Shown: positions 1 to 15,600, numbered from the stretch's first letter. The stretch: DNA of 64,000 bases from JABDMH01 sp965223215 (GCA_965223215.1 CBDCVZ010000010.1:3348001-3412000), one strand, 5' to 3'. Numbers and translations: made by a program. The notes: generated from the letters alone by a model not told the origin.

Positions 1-3000
1 CAACAGTGATGTCATAAGTTGGGTGCACGGTTAAATCCAAAGTGACAATACTATCACAACCCGTTGCACCAGGTAAGGTGTCAATATAAATACCGTTACT
101 ATCCAGTAGCTGACCACCAAAATTGAAGGTGACATCGTCACAGATTTCTTCACTAAAGTTGAAGAATACGGTAGGATGTACTGTTAGTTCAAGTGTTACA
201 ATGCTATCACAGCCATTAGTACCCACCACGGTAGCCATGTAAGTTCCTGAAGAGTTGAGAATGTTTCCATTGAAATCAAAGGTTTCACCCTCACAGATAC
301 TTTCCTGAACAGTCTCGGAATTGATTGGCAATACCAAAAGGTCCAGTGTAACCACACTATCACATCCAATGCTGCTGGTCGTGGTGTAGGTGTACTGGCC
401 ACTAGCACTTAGTATTTGACCGTTGAAATCCAAAGTTTCTCCATCACAAATACTGTCAGTCAGATCAGTGCGAAGAATGTCAAGGACGGTCAGATTCAGC
501 GTGACCATACTATCGCAACCATTGCTGGTGGATAATAGCGTATCGTAAGTGCCACTAACATCGAGTAAACGGCCATTAAAATTATAGGTCGTTCCCTCAC
601 AGATCTGCTCATCAAGTGTCACCTCAGAGGTGGGATGTACTGTAAGATCTAAAGTGACAATACTGTCGCATCCAGTGGTACTCGTAAGCGTATCAATGTA
701 GATTCCTGAACTATCCAGTAGTTGACCACCAAAATTGAAGGTGACATCATCACAGATTTCTTCACTAAAGTTGAAGAATACGGTAGGATGTACTGTTAGT
801 TCAAGTGTCACAATGCTATCACAGCCATTAGTACCCACCACGGTAGCCATGTAAGTTCCTGAAGAGTTGAGAATATTTCCATTGAAATCAAAGGTTTCAC
901 CCTCACAGATACTTTCCTGAACAGTCTCGGAATTGATTGGCAATACCGTAAGGTCCAGTGTAACCACACTATCACATCCAATGCTGCTGGTCGTGGTGTA
1001 GGTGTACTGGCCACTAGCACTTAGTATTTGACCGTTGAAATCCAAAGTTTCTCCATCACAAATACTGTCAGTCAGGTCAGTGCGAAGAATATCGAGGACA
1101 GTCAGATTTAACGTCACCAAGCTATCACATCCACTTGCCGCTACAAGTAGGGTGTCATAGGTACCAGTGGTAGTGAGGAAACGACCATTGAAATCGAATG
1201 ATGTGCCCTCACATATCTGCTGATCAACGGTGATGTAGTACGTCGGATGGACGGTTAGATTAAGGGTCACGATGCTATCACAACCCGAGGAGGAGAGCAG
1301 GGTATCAATATAGGTGCCACTCGAATCTAGTGCCTCACCTCCAAAATTAAAAGTAACATCATCACAGATCGCTTCATCAAGTGTGACAGTCAAGATCGGA
1401 TTAACAAACAATTCGAGTCTAATGACGCTATCGCAACCATGTACGGACGGAAGTGTATCTACATAATTTCCTGCACTACTGATAATATTACCGAAGAAAT
1501 CATAGAGGTCTCCATCGCAGATGGTGTCTTGTACATCGGTCACAAAGTTCGGCAACACCGTAAGATCCAATGTAATGATACTATCACAACCAATAGAACT
1601 GACGAGCGTATCGCTATAAGTCCCGGTCTGATCAACCATGGCACCTTCAAAGTTATAAGTCTGACCATCGCAGATACTATCACTGAGATCAGTCCTCAAC
1701 ACATCCAATACAGCCAAATTCAAAGTCACCACACTATCACAACCATGGATGGTGGAAAGTGTCTTAACATAGGTTCCCGCGTCCACAATGCTAGTATCGA
1801 TGAAATTATAGGCCTGACCCTCACAGATCTGTTCATTCAAAGTTGTGGCGTAGGTGGGATGAACAGTTAGAGTCAAGGTAATGATGCTGTCGCACCCGGT
1901 GGCAGATGTCAGGGTATCAACGTATACACCGGTAGAATCCAAAACACTCGCTCCGAAGGTGTACGTGTCATCATCGCAGATTTCCTCACTAAAGGAAAAT
2001 GTAACGATCGGATTGACTACCAAGTCGAGCATGACGATGCTGTCACAACCGTGTATTGAGGTTAAATTAGCCGTGTACGTTCCACTTGAGTTTAGAATGT
2101 TGCCGTTGAAATCATAAGTTTCACCATCACAAATGGTATCTGCAACATTCACCGCATACACAGGGAGCACCGTAAGGTCTAATGTGATGATGCTATCACA
2201 ACCTATGGTGCTAATTAAAGTGTCGATGTAAGTGCCCGTTGAATCGAGGATGGTACCTTGAAAATCATAGGTCTGCCCATCACAAATGCTGTCCAAAAGG
2301 TCTGTTCGCAAAACATCCAGTACGGCAAGATTCAAGGTAATAACACTATCACAGCCATGAATTGTGTTAAGTGTTCTAATGTATGAGCCCGCATCTACGA
2401 TTGATGTATCAATGAAGAAGTAGGTTTGGCCGTCGCAAATTTGCTCATCCAGCGTCACCGCGTATACTGGATGGACGGTCAGATTAAGAGTAACCACACT
2501 ATCACAGCCATTGGAATTTAGAATGGTATCAACATATGTACCCGTCGAATCCAATAACTGACTACCAAAAGGATAGGTGTCTCCCTCGCAAATCTCATGG
2601 TCAAAAGTGAAGCTAGTAGCCGGATTAACCACAAGATTTAAAGTGATCACACTATCACAGAAGTTGACACTTGGAATGGTGTCCACGTAAATACCTGAAG
2701 AGGAAATGATGTTTCCAAAGAAATCATAGGTATCTCCTGCGCAAATTGTGTCTGTAACCGTTGTAGCATAGGTCGGAAAGACCGTTAGATCTAATGTAAC
2801 AATACTGTCACAGCCATTGTTGCTAATAAGGGTATCGTTATAGATCCCGGTACTATCAAGTACTCGAGTTCCGAAGATCACGGAAGATCCATCGCAAATC
2901 GAATCGGTAAGATCCGTCGTCAACACAGTCAGGACTTGCAGATTCAATGTAATAATGCTATCACAGCCATTTATCGTTTGAAGTGTCTTGAGATACGTGC

Positions 3001-3691
3001 CAGCATCCGTGATGCTTGTGTCGATGAATGAATAAATCTGTCCTTGGCAGATCTGTTCATCTAATGTCACAGCATAGACTGGATGCACCGTCAGATCCAA
3101 GGTGACTATACTATCACAGCCTGTAGCACTTGGCAAGGTATCAATGTAGATCCCTGTCGTGTCTAACAAGGTTCCTCCAAAGTCATAAACTGATCCCTCA
3201 CAGATTTCTTCGGTGAAAGCAAAGGTAACAATGGGATTTACCAGCAAATCTAGGGTAATAATACTGTCACATCCGTTAATCGTTGGAAGTGTATCAATAT
3301 AAATACCTGCCGCAGTCAGTGGAGTGCCATTGAAATCATAGATTTCACCATCACAAATGGTATCAAACGCGTCCACTCGATAGGTTGGAGATACTGTCAG
3401 GTCCAAGGTAACAATGCTATCGCAACCTACCGAACTTGGTAGAGTGTCAATATAAATACCTGTGCTATCCAGGTTTCTAATACCAAAGGTATAGGTCTGA
3501 TCATCACAGATTGAGTCGATCAAGTTTGTATATAATACATCCAGGATCGAGAGATTTAGAGTCACGACACTGTCACAGCCATGGATCGTCGTCAAAGTGT
3601 CAACATATGTCCCTGCAATCGTCAGAGGTGTACCGTGAAAATCATAGGGCACCCCATCACATGTTTCATCATCGAAAGTTGTGTACTCAAT
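1..3691 (-). repeat. 51-aa (153 bp) stalk repeats of giant protein 1
   Basis: There are 24 complete in-phase units of 153 bp (20-3691) plus a partial unit cut by the window edge. The conserved Ile-Cys codon at 3659-3661 and the one at 140-142 are exactly 23 x 153 bp apart. Each unit has the pattern x-I-C-(D/E)-G near position 11, a hydrophobic/Gly stretch with L-D-S-(S/T)-G-x-Y near 24-29, and G-C-D-S-(I/V)-(V/I)-T-L-x-L near 38-47. There are therefore two cysteines per unit, about 28 residues apart. Units cycle in fours: b (DEQIC), c (TDLxDSIC), d (xDTIC), a (EEIC/TTIC). This gives a 612 bp higher-order period that is most obvious between the copies near 196-408 and 808-1020. I do not know a family name for this repeat. 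An Ig-like or beta-sandwich stalk element is a guess. Confidence 0.9.
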
Positions 3692-6600
3692 CGGATTAAC
3701 AATGAGTTCTAATGAGTCAGAAGTGATGTTACATGATGGATCATTGAGATTGGCAATATTGTCAGCGATGATTAACCGGTAGAAACCCTCATCAGTCAAT
3801 TGCACACCGTTCAAGAGAAATGGTACGGTGGTAGCACCGGGTATATCCACCCAGTTTGTTCCATTGAAAAACTGCCATTGATAAACTGGGTTTGAATAGT
3901 TGGCCGTAATGGTTGCCTCGAATGAAACATCATTACCTTCACATGCAGGATTTGGAATGATATCAATGGTCACCTCTGGACCACAATTTTCTACAATGAT
4001 ATTTTGGACTGCCTGCGATTGATTTCCGCAGCTATCGGTGGCTGTCCAGGTTCGTACCAGACTGTATGTGTTTTCGCAAATACCTGGAACGCTATCCTGC
4101 GTATAATCGATTTGGACCGGACTACAATTGTCGGTTGCAGTAACTTGAGTTCCGATTTGAGGTGGAGCTGGTGCCTCACCGCATTGAACAGTTGTATCAG
4201 CCGGGATACCACTGAGTACAGGGGCGGCTGTGTCTTGCAATTCAATCAATTGGATACAACTAGCTTCATTTAAGCAGCTATCTCTAGCAATCCAAGTTCT
4301 CTCAACAGTGAAAGGGCAGTTGGCATTGGTGATGTTATCAACATACAGAACTTCTAATACACCACAGTTGTCATCAGCTGTTCCGCTTGTTAAAGCCTCA
4401 AAGATGAGCTCATCAAGTACCACAGTATCCGTGCTGTATGCAAAACCCGTGACTGTAATCAGGTCATTTTCATTACAAGCATCTGCCAAGGTGTCTATTG
4501 GACAGCTTATGGTCGGCACCATCGTGTCTTGTACCGTCAGGGTTTGGATGCAACTATTCGTATTCAAACAGCTGTCAAACACCGTCCACGTTCGCTCGAT
4601 GATCAATGGACAACTCGCATTCACTATGTTGTCCCAATAGGATACCTGGAAAACACCACAGTTGTCTGAAGCATCGCTCGTGCCATCGATGGCGTCATAT
4701 GCAGACTCATCTATATATACACTGTCGGTGCTATAAGCATAGCCCGATGGACCTGCCACCGCCGTAGGATCACAACCATCGATCGTGAGATCCTCCGGAC
4801 ATACAATGCCTGGTCGCATCGTGTCTTGCACCGTGATCGTCTGAATACAACTCGCGGTATTGAAACAACTGTCAAACACCGTCCACGTTCGTTCAATGAT
4901 CAATGGACAACTTGGATTCACGATCACATCCTGATACGCCACTTGAAATACACCGCAGTTGTCTGCAGCATCGCTCGTGCCATCAATCGCGTCAAAGGCT
5001 GCCTCGTCTATAAACACACTGTCCGTGCTGTAGGCATAACCGGAGGGCAAGGAAATATCACCTGGGTTACATCCATCGACCGTTAGATCATCTGGACAGA
5101 CAATGGTCGGTACCATCGTGTCTTGTACCGTGATCGTTTGGATACAATTCCTGGTATTTAAACAGCTGTCAAACACCGTCCACGTTCGCTCGATGATCAA
5201 CGGACAACTCGCATTCACTATGTTGTCCCAGTAGGACACCTGCAAAACTCCACAATTATCCGCAGCATCGCTCTGAGCATCAATACCATCAAACGTACTC
5301 TCATCAATGTATACACTGTCGGTGCTGAATACAAAACCAGATGGTACTTCCACATCCGTTGGCCCACATCCATCTATCTCCAAATCAAGGGGACACACGA
5401 TCGTGGGTCGAATCGTGTCCTGAACCGTGATCGTCTGGATGCAACTTGCCGTATTGAGACAACTATCAAATACCGTCCACGTTCGCTCAATGATCAACGG
5501 ACAACTCGCATTCACAATCGCATCTTGATACGCCACTTGCAACACACCACAGTTATCTGCAGCATCACTCGTGCCGTCGATGGCGTCATAGGCTAATTCA
5601 TCGATGAATACACTGTCCGTGCTAAAGGCATAGCCGGTGGGTCCAGTGATGTCACCAGGATTACAGCCATCTAATAATACATCGTCAGGACAGCTTATGG
5701 TCGGCACCATCGTGTCTTGTACCGTCAGGGTTTGGATGCAACTATTCGTATTCAAACAGCTGTCAAACACCGTCCACGTTCGCTCGATGATCAATGGACA
5801 ACTCGCATTCACTATGTTGTCCCAATAGGATACCTGAAAGACACCACAGTTGTCTGAAGCATCGCTCGTGCCATCGATGGCGTCATATGCAGACTCATCT
5901 ATATATACACTGTCGGTGCTATAAGCATAGCCCGATGGACCTGCCACCGCCGTAGGATCACAACCATCGATCGTGAGATCCTCCGGACATACAATGCCTG
6001 GTCGCATCGTGTCTTGCACCGTGATCGTCTGAATACAACTCGCGGTATTGAAACAACTGTCAAACACCGTCCACGTTCGTTCAATGATCAATGGACAACT
6101 TGGATTCACGATCACATCCTGATACGCCACTTGAAATACACCGCAGTTGTCTGCAGCATCGCTCGTGCCATCAATCGCGTCAAAGGCTGCCTCGTCTATA
6201 AACACACTGTCCGTGCTGTAGGCATAACCGGAGGGCAAGGAAATATCACCTGGGTTACATCCATCGACCGTTAGATCATCTGGACAGACAATGGTCGGTA
6301 CCATCGTGTCTTGTACCGTGATCGTTTGGATACAATTCCTGGTATTTAAACAGCTGTCAAACACCGTCCACGTTCGCTCGATGATCAACGGACAACTCGC
6401 ATTCACTATGTTGTCCCAGTAGGACACCTGCAAAACTCCACAATTATCCGCAGCATCGCTCTGAGCATCAATACCATCAAACGTACTCTCATCAATGTAT
6501 ACACTGTCGGTGCTGAATACAAAACCAGATGGTACTTCCACATCCGTTGGCCCACATCCATCTATCTCCAAATCAAGGGGACACACGATCGTGGGTCGAA

Positions 6601-9600
6601 TCGTGTCCTGAACCGTGATCGTCTGGATGCAACTTGCCGTATTGAGACAACTATCAAATACCGTCCACGTTCGCTCAATGATCAACGGACAACTCGCATT
6701 CACAATCGCATCTTGATACGCCACTTGCAACACACCACAGTTATCTGCAGCATCACTCGTGCCGTCGATGGCGTCATAGGCTAATTCATCGATGAATACA
6801 CTGTCCGTGCTAAAGGCATAGCCGGTGGGTCCAGTGATGTCACCAGGATTACAGCCATCTAATAATACATCGTCAGGACAGGTAATGGTCGGCAACATCG
6901 TGTCTTGTACCGTCAGGGTTTGGATGCAACTATTCGTATTCAAACAGCTGTCAAACACCGTCCACGTTCGCTCAATGATCAATGGACAACTCGCATTCAC
7001 TATGTTGTCCCAATAGGATACCTGAAAGACACCACAGTTGTCTGAAGCATCGCTCGTGCCATCGATGGCGTCATATGCGGCCTCATCTATATATACACTG
7101 TCCGTGCTATAAGCATAGCCCGATGGACCTGCCACCGCCGTAGGATCACAACCATCGATCGTGAGATCCTCCGGACATACAATGCCTGGTCGCATCGTGT
7201 CTTGCACCGTGATCGTCTGAATACAGCTCGCGGTATTGAAACAACTGTCAAACACCGTCCACGTTCGTTCAATGATCAATGGACAACTTGGATTCACGAT
7301 CACATCCTGATACGCCACTTGCAATACACCGCAGTTGTCTTCTGCATCGCTCGTGCCGTCGATCGCGTCAAAGGCTGCCTCGTCTATAAACACACTGTCC
7401 GTGCTGTAGGCATAACCGGAGGGTAAGGAAATATCACCTGGGTTACATCCATCGACCGTTAGATCATCTGGACAGACAATGGTCGGTACCATCGTGTCTT
7501 GTACCGTGATCGTTTGGATGCAATTCCTGGTATTTAAACAACTGTCAAACACCGTCCACGTTCGCTCGATGATCAACGGACAACTCGCATTCACTATGTT
7601 GTCCCAGTAGGACACCTGCAAAACACCACAATTATCCGCAGCATCGCTCTGAGCATCAATACCATCAAACGTACTCTCATCAATGTATATACTGTCGGTG
7701 CTGAATACAAAACCAGATGGTACTTCCACATCCGTTGGCCCACATCCATCTATCTCCAAATCAAGGGGACACACGATCGTGGGTCGAATCGTGTCCTGAA
7801 CCGTGATCGTCTGGATGCAACTTGCCGTATTGAGACAACTATCAAATACCGTCCACGTTCGTTCAATGATCAACGGACAACTCGCATTCACAATCACATC
7901 TTGATACGCCACTTGCAACACACCACAGTTATCTGCAGCATCACTCGTGCCGTCGATGGCGTCATAGGCCAACTCATCGATGAATACACTGTCCGTGCTA
8001 AAGGCATAGCCGGTGGGTCCAGTGATGTCACCAGGATTACAGCCATCTAATAATACATCGTCAGGACAGGTAATGGTCGGCACCATCGTGTCTTGTACCG
8101 TCAGGGTTTGGATGCAACTATTCGTATTCAAACAGCTGTCAAACACCGTCCACGTTCGCTCAATGATCAATGGACAACTCGCATTCACTATGTTGTCCCA
8201 ATAGGATACCTGGAAAACACCACAGTTGTCTGAAGCATCGCTCGTGCCATCGATGGCGTCAAATGCAGACTCATCTATATATACACTGTCGGTGCTATAA
8301 GCATAGCCCGATGGACCTGCCACCGCCGTAGGATCACAACCATCGATCAGGAGATCCTCCGGACATACAATGCCTGGTCGCATCGTGTCTTGCACCGTGA
8401 TCGTCTGAATACAACTCGCGGTATTGAAACAACTGTCAAACACCGTCCACGTTCGTTCAATGATCAATGGACAACTTGGATTCACGATCACATCCTGATA
8501 CGCCACTTGCAATACACCGCAGTTGTCTTCTGCATCGCTCGTGCCGTCGATCGCGTCAAAGGCTGCCTCGTCTATAAACACACTGTCCGTGCTGTAGGCA
8601 TAGCCGGAGGGCAAGGAAATATCACCTGGGTTACATCCATCGACCGTTAGATCATCTGGGCAGACAATGGTCGGTACCATCGTGTCTTGTACCGTGATCG
8701 TTTGGATGCAATTCCTGGTATTTAAACAACTGTCAAACACCGTCCACGTTCGTTCGATGATCAACGGACAACTCGCATTCACTATGTTGTCCCAGTAGGA
8801 TACCTGTAGGACACCACAATTATCCGCAGCATCGCTCTGAGCATCAATACCATCAAACGTACTCTCATCAATGTATACACTGTCGGTGCTGAATACAAAA
8901 CCAGATGGTACTTCCACATCCGTTGGCCCACATCCATCTATCTCCAAATCAAGGGGACATACGATCGTGGGTCGAATCGTATCCTGAACCGTGATCGTCT
9001 GGATGCAACTTGCCGTATTGAGACAACTATCAAATACCGTCCACGTTCGTTCAATGATCAACGGACAACTCGCATTCACAATCACATCTTGATACGCCAC
9101 TTGCAACACACCACAGTTATCTGCAGCATCACTCGTGCCGTCGATGGCGTCATAGGCCAACTCATCGATGAATACACTGTCCGTGCTAAAGGCATAGCCG
9201 GTGGGTCCAGTGATGTCACCAGGATTACAGCCATCTAATAATACATCGTCAGGACAGGTAATGGTCGGCACCATCGTGTCTTGTACCGTCAGGGTTTGGA
9301 TGCAACTATTCGTATTCAAACAGCTGTCAAACACCGTCCACGTTCGCTCAATGATCAATGGACAACTCGCATTCACTATGTTGTCCCAATAGGATACCTG
9401 GAAAACACCACAGTTGTCTGAAGCATCGCTCGTGCCATCGATGGCGTCATACGCAGACTCATCTATATATACACTGTCGGTGCTATAAGCATAGCCCGAT
9501 GGACCTGCCACCGCCGTAGGATCACAACCATCGATCGTGAGATCCTCCGGACATACAATGCCTGGTCGCATCGTGTCTTGCACCGTGATCGTCTGAATAC

Positions 9601-12600
9601 AACTCGCGGTATTGAAACAACTGTCAAACACCGTCCACGTTCGTTCAATGATCAATGGACAACTTGGATTCACGATCACATCCTGATACGCCACTTGCAA
9701 TACACCGCAGTTGTCTTCTGCATCGCTCGTGCCGTCGATCGCGTCAAAGGCTGCCTCGTCTATAAACACACTGTCCGTGCTGTAGGCATAGCCTGTTGGA
9801 ATTTCTACATCCAGTGGGTTACATCCATCGATCGTGAGATCATCTGGACAGACAATGGTCGGTACCATCGTGTCTTGAACCGTGATCGTTTGGATGCAAT
9901 TCCTGGTATTTAAACAACTGTCAAACACCGTCCACGTTCGTTCGATGATCAACGGACAACTCGCATTCACTATGTTGTCCCAGTAGGATACCTGTAGGAC
10001 ACCACAATTATCCGCAGCATCGCTCTGAGCATCAATACCATCAAACGTACTCTCATCAATGTATATACTGTCGGTGCTGAATACAAAACCAGATGGTACT
10101 TCCACATCCGTTGGCCCACATCCATCTATCTCCAAATCAAGGGGACATACGATCGTGGGTCGAATCGTGTCCTGAACCGTGATCGTCTGGATGCAACTTG
10201 CCGTATTGAGACAACTATCAAATACCGTCCACGTTCGTTCAATGATCAACGGACAACTCGCATTCACAATCACATCTTGATACGCCACTTGCAACACACC
10301 ACAGTTATCTGCAGCATCACTCGTGCCGTCGATGGCGTCATAGGCCAACTCATCGATGAATACACTGTCCGTGCTAAAGGCATAGCCGGTGGGTCCAGTG
10401 ATGTCACCAGGATTACAGCCATCTAATAATACATCGTCAGGACAGGTAATCGTCGGCACCATCGTGTCTTGTACCGTCAGGGTTTGGATGCAACTATTCG
10501 TATTCAAACAGCTGTCAAACACCGTCCACGTTCGCTCAATGATCAATGGACAACTCGCATTCACTATGTTGTCCCAATAGGATACCTGGTAGACACCACA
10601 GTTGTCTGAAGCATCGCTCGTGCCATCGATGGCGTCATACGCAGACTCATCTATATATACACTGTCCGTGCTATAAGCATAGCCCGATGGACCTGCCACC
10701 GCCGTAGGATCACAACCATCGATCGTGAGATCCTCCGGACATACAATGCCTGGTCGCATCGTGTCTTGCACCGTGATCGTCTGAATACAACTCGCGGTAT
10801 TGAAACAACTGTCAAACACCGTCCACGTTCGTTCAATGATCAATGGACAACTTGGATTCACGATCACATCCTGATACGCCACTTGCAATACACCGCAGTT
10901 GTCTTCTGCATCGCTCGTGCCGTCGATCGCGTCAAAGGCTGCCTCGTCTATAAACACACTGTCCGTGCTGTAGGCATAGCCGGAGGGCAAGGAAATATCA
11001 CCTGGGTTACATCCATCGACCGTTAGATCATCTGGGCAGACAATGGTCGGTACCATCGTGTCTTGTACCGTGATCGTTTGGATGCAATTCCTGGTATTGA
11101 AACAACTGTCAAACACCGTCCACGTTCGTTCGATGATCAACGGACAACTCGCATTCACTATGTTGTCCCAGTAGGATACCTGTAGGACACCACAATTATC
11201 CGCAGCATCGCTCTGAGCATCAATACCATCAAACGTACTCTCATCAATGTATACACTGTCGGTGCTGAATACAAAACCAGATGGTACTTCCACATCCGTT
11301 GGCCCACATCCATCTATCTCCAAATCAAGGGGACATACGATCGTGGGTCGAATCGTATCCTGAACCGTGATCGTCTGGATGCAACTTGCCGTATTGAGAC
11401 AACTATCAAATACCGTCCACGTTCGTTCAATGATCAACGGACAACTCGCATTCACAATCACATCTTGATACGCCACTTGCAACACACCACAGTTATCTGC
11501 AGCATCACTCGTGCCGTCGATGGCGTCATAGGCCAACTCATCGATGAATACACTGTCCGTGCTAAAGGCATAGCCGGTGGGTCCAGTGATGTCACCAGGA
11601 TTACAGCCATCTAATAATACATCGTCAGGACAGGTAATGGTCGGCACCATCGTGTCTTGTACCGTCAGGGTTTGGATGCAACTATTCGTATTCAAACAGC
11701 TGTCAAACACCGTCCACGTTCGCTCAATGATCAATGGACAACTCGCATTCACTATGTTGTCCCAATAGGATACCTGGAAAACACCACAGTTGTCTGAAGC
11801 ATCGCTCGTGCCATCGATGGCGTCAAATGCAGACTCATCTATATATACACTGTCGGTGCTATAAGCATAGCCCGATGGACCTGCCACCGCCGTAGGATCA
11901 CAACCATCGATCGTGAGATCCTCCGGACATACAATGCCTGGTCGCATCGTGTCTTGCACCGTGATCGTCTGAATACAGCTCGCGGTATTGAAACAACTGT
12001 CAAACACCGTCCACGTTCGTTCAATGATCAATGGACAACTTGCATTCACGATCACATCCTGATACGCCACTTGCAATACACCGCAGTTGTCTTCTGCATC
12101 GCTCGTGCCATCAATCGCGTCAAAGGCTGCCTCGTCTATAAACACACTGTCCGTGCTGTAGGCATAGCCTGTTGGAATTTCTACATCCAGTGGGTTACAT
12201 CCATCGATCGTGAGATCATCTGGACAGACAATGGTCGGTACCATCGTGTCTTGAACCGTGATCGTTTGGATGCAATTCCTGGTATTTAAACAACTGTCAA
12301 ACACCGTCCACGTTCGTTCGATGATCAACGGACAACTCGCATTCACTATGTTGTCCCAGTAGGATACCTGTAGGACACCACAATTATCCGCAGCATCGCT
12401 CTGAGCATCAATACCATCAAACGTACTCTCATCAATGTATACACTGTCGGTGCTGAATACAAAACCAGATGGTACTTCCACATCCGTTGGCCCACATCCA
12501 TCTATCTCCAAATCAAGGGGACATACGATCGTGGGTCGAATCGTATCCTGAACCGTGATCGTCTGGATGCAACTTGCCGTATTGAGACAACTATCAAATA

Positions 12601-15600
12601 CCGTCCACGTTCGTTCAATGATCAACGGACAACTCGCATTCACAATCACATCTTGATACGCCACTTGCAACACACCACAGTTATCTGCAGCATCACTCGT
12701 GCCGTCGATGGCGTCATAGGCCAACTCATCGATGAATACACTGTCCGTGCTAAAGGCATAGCCGGTGGGTCCAGTGATGTCACCAGGATTACAGCCATCT
12801 AATAATACATCGTCAGGACAGGTAATGGTCGGCACCATCGTGTCTTGTACCGTCAGGGTTTGGATGCAACTATTCGTATTCAAACAGCTGTCAAACACCG
12901 TCCACGTTCGCTCAATGATCAATGGACAACTCGCATTCACTATGTTGTCCCAATAGGATACCTGGTAGACACCACAGTTGTCTGAAGCATCGCTCGTGCC
13001 ATCGATGGCGTCAAATGCAGACTCATCTATATATACACTGTCGGTGCTATAAGCATAGCCCGATGGACCTGCCACCGCCGTAGGATCACAACCATCGATC
13101 GTGAGATCCTCCGGACATACAATGCCTGGTCGCATCGTGTCTTGCACCGTCAGAATCTGTACACATCCAGAACTATTGAGACATGAATCAAAGACCGTCC
13201 ACCGCCTTTCAATGATGATTGGACAGGTTGCATTGGTCACCACATCAATATATCCAACCTGAAACACAGCACAATCGTCATCTACGAGTCCACCAGGAGA
13301 CAAGGGATTTGTTTCAAACTCGGTCTCACTAAGGAACGTCGTATCTATATTACTAAAGTCCCATCCAGTGATCGTCGTCAGATCTCCTACCAGGCATCCA
13401 TCTGCAATGATGTCAGTGGGACAGGTAATAGTGGGCGAAGTTGTGTCTTGTACCGTAATTGACTGGATGCAGGATCTCGAATTGAGACAGGTATCGTAAA
13501 CCGTCCATGTTCTCCTTATTAAAAGCGGACAGGATTCATTTAGAATTTCATCATAGTAGGCCACATTTAATACACCACAGCTATCAGAAGCGCTACTGAC
13601 CAGGTCAATTGCCTCAAACTCAGCTTCAGTCAAAAACACACTGTCCGTGCTGAAGGGTTGTCCTGAAATCCCTACCACACTGAATGTATCACATCCATCG
13701 GCTACGATATCTGCGGGACAAACTATAAATGGTCGCATCGTATCCTGCACCGTGATCAGTTGAATACAAGTGGATGCATTTAGGCAAGTATCAAAGACCG
13801 TCCAACGTCTCTGAACAATGATCGGACAGCTTGTACTTGCAACACTATCGTTGTAGGCGATTCGTAACACACCGCAGTTATCACTTGCATCTGAAGTTGG
13901 ATCGATCAATTCATAAGTTGCTTCATCCATGTAGACGCTGTCGGTGCTAAAGGCAAAACCTGATATTCCCAGCACATCGTCCAAACCACATCCATCGGCC
14001 ACGATATCTGTAGGACAGGTTATTAAAGGCAAGGTCGTATCTTGCAAAGTGACGGTCTGAACACATGACGAAGTGTTAAAACAAGTATCAAACACCGTCC
14101 ACGTTCGCTCGATGATGATCGGACAACTAAAATTTATGATGTTGTCGTAGTAAGTAACTTGTAAGACACCACAGTTGTCAGCGGCATCACTCTGGGTATC
14201 GATCGCATCGAAGGTAGCTTCATCCATAGCCACCGTATCTGTACTAAAAATTAACCCGGAAATTGTTACCAAATCAATGGAAGAACATCCATCCCCCACG
14301 CTATCTCGCGGACAAGCTATGGATGGAACCGTCGTATCGTTGATGGTAATGATTTGAACACAACTATCAGTAAGGTTACAGCTGTCGGCAATGACATAAG
14401 TCCTGGTGACGATAATTGGACATGATCCAGCTCTACTATCGAAATAATATAGACTGGCAATATCACAATTATCGAAGGCAGTACCCCCTTGGGAAGTCAG
14501 ATCACTGAGATTGATGGGGCGGTCCACCTCGCTAAATTCGAGGGAGCCCACCTGCGACTCCGTGGCTAGCAGGTCTGTATCGCAACCCTCTAAGTCAACT
14601 TGAGCCGGACAAGTAATTGACGGTGGCACCTGGGTAAATGTATAATTTATGGTGGTGTCGGCAGTTCGATTACAGCTATCTCTCACGGTGAATAAGACCG
14701 TCACGTCAGAGGGACATGTACTGATGCTCGGAATTACTCCCACTTCTACCGTATAGGGCATACCACATGAGGTAACAACATGTCCATTCACTAGGTCAGC
14801 AATTTCTGTGCTATCGGCAGCGACTTCTGCCTCGAGATCAACCGTACAGAAATACGATCCATCGGCAGGTCTAGATACAATGTCAGGACCCACATTATCA
14901 ATAGCATAGCTCACCACACAATCTGTGGTGTTGCCACACGGATCGGTGATGGTATATGTAATGGGGATATCGGGATTTGGGCAATTATCTGCCGCTGGTA
15001 TTGGAGAAATTGAAACAGTATAATTATCCCAGCAATCGTCTGTCACAATTCCTGCGATCGAATTGGTCAAGAATAGACTATCAATCAGAATTGCATTGCG
15101 TAAATCAGTCCAGCAACTGACGGTGGTACCAGCTAATGCAGCGCAATTTATACTTGGTGGTATGGTATCTTGAATGATTACATCTGCCGAACAAATGACG
15201 AAATTACCACAACGATCTTCGACGCGAAAATCAACGGTGATACCTGTCGTTCCGCTACAACTGAGTGCTGGAGGTATGGTATCCCAATTGTTCGAGACAA
15301 TTAACGTATCTCCACAATCATCTGTACTATTGTTGAGAAGATCTTGTTCTGTAGTAGCAATCCAAGCAAATATTTCAGGAAGATAGTTGGAGTCGCAATC
15401 TAACACAAGGTCTTGCGCCACACAGTTCACATTTGGGGCAATCGTGTCATCGAGAATTATGTCGGCTTGGCAGGTGGTAATGTTGGCACAACCATCTGTT
15501 AGAGTAAATGTAACCGTCAAACCATTGGCACCTGAGCAGTCTAAGGTTGGAATCGTACCTGTCCAGTCGTGAGTTATGCCAATGGTATCACAATTATCTG

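Noticed and set aside
4711..12024. Identical 61-codon minus-strand frames every 1,188 bp
   Set aside because: They lie in another frame of the same strand as giant gene 1 and follow the higher-order repeat; no independent coding evidence.
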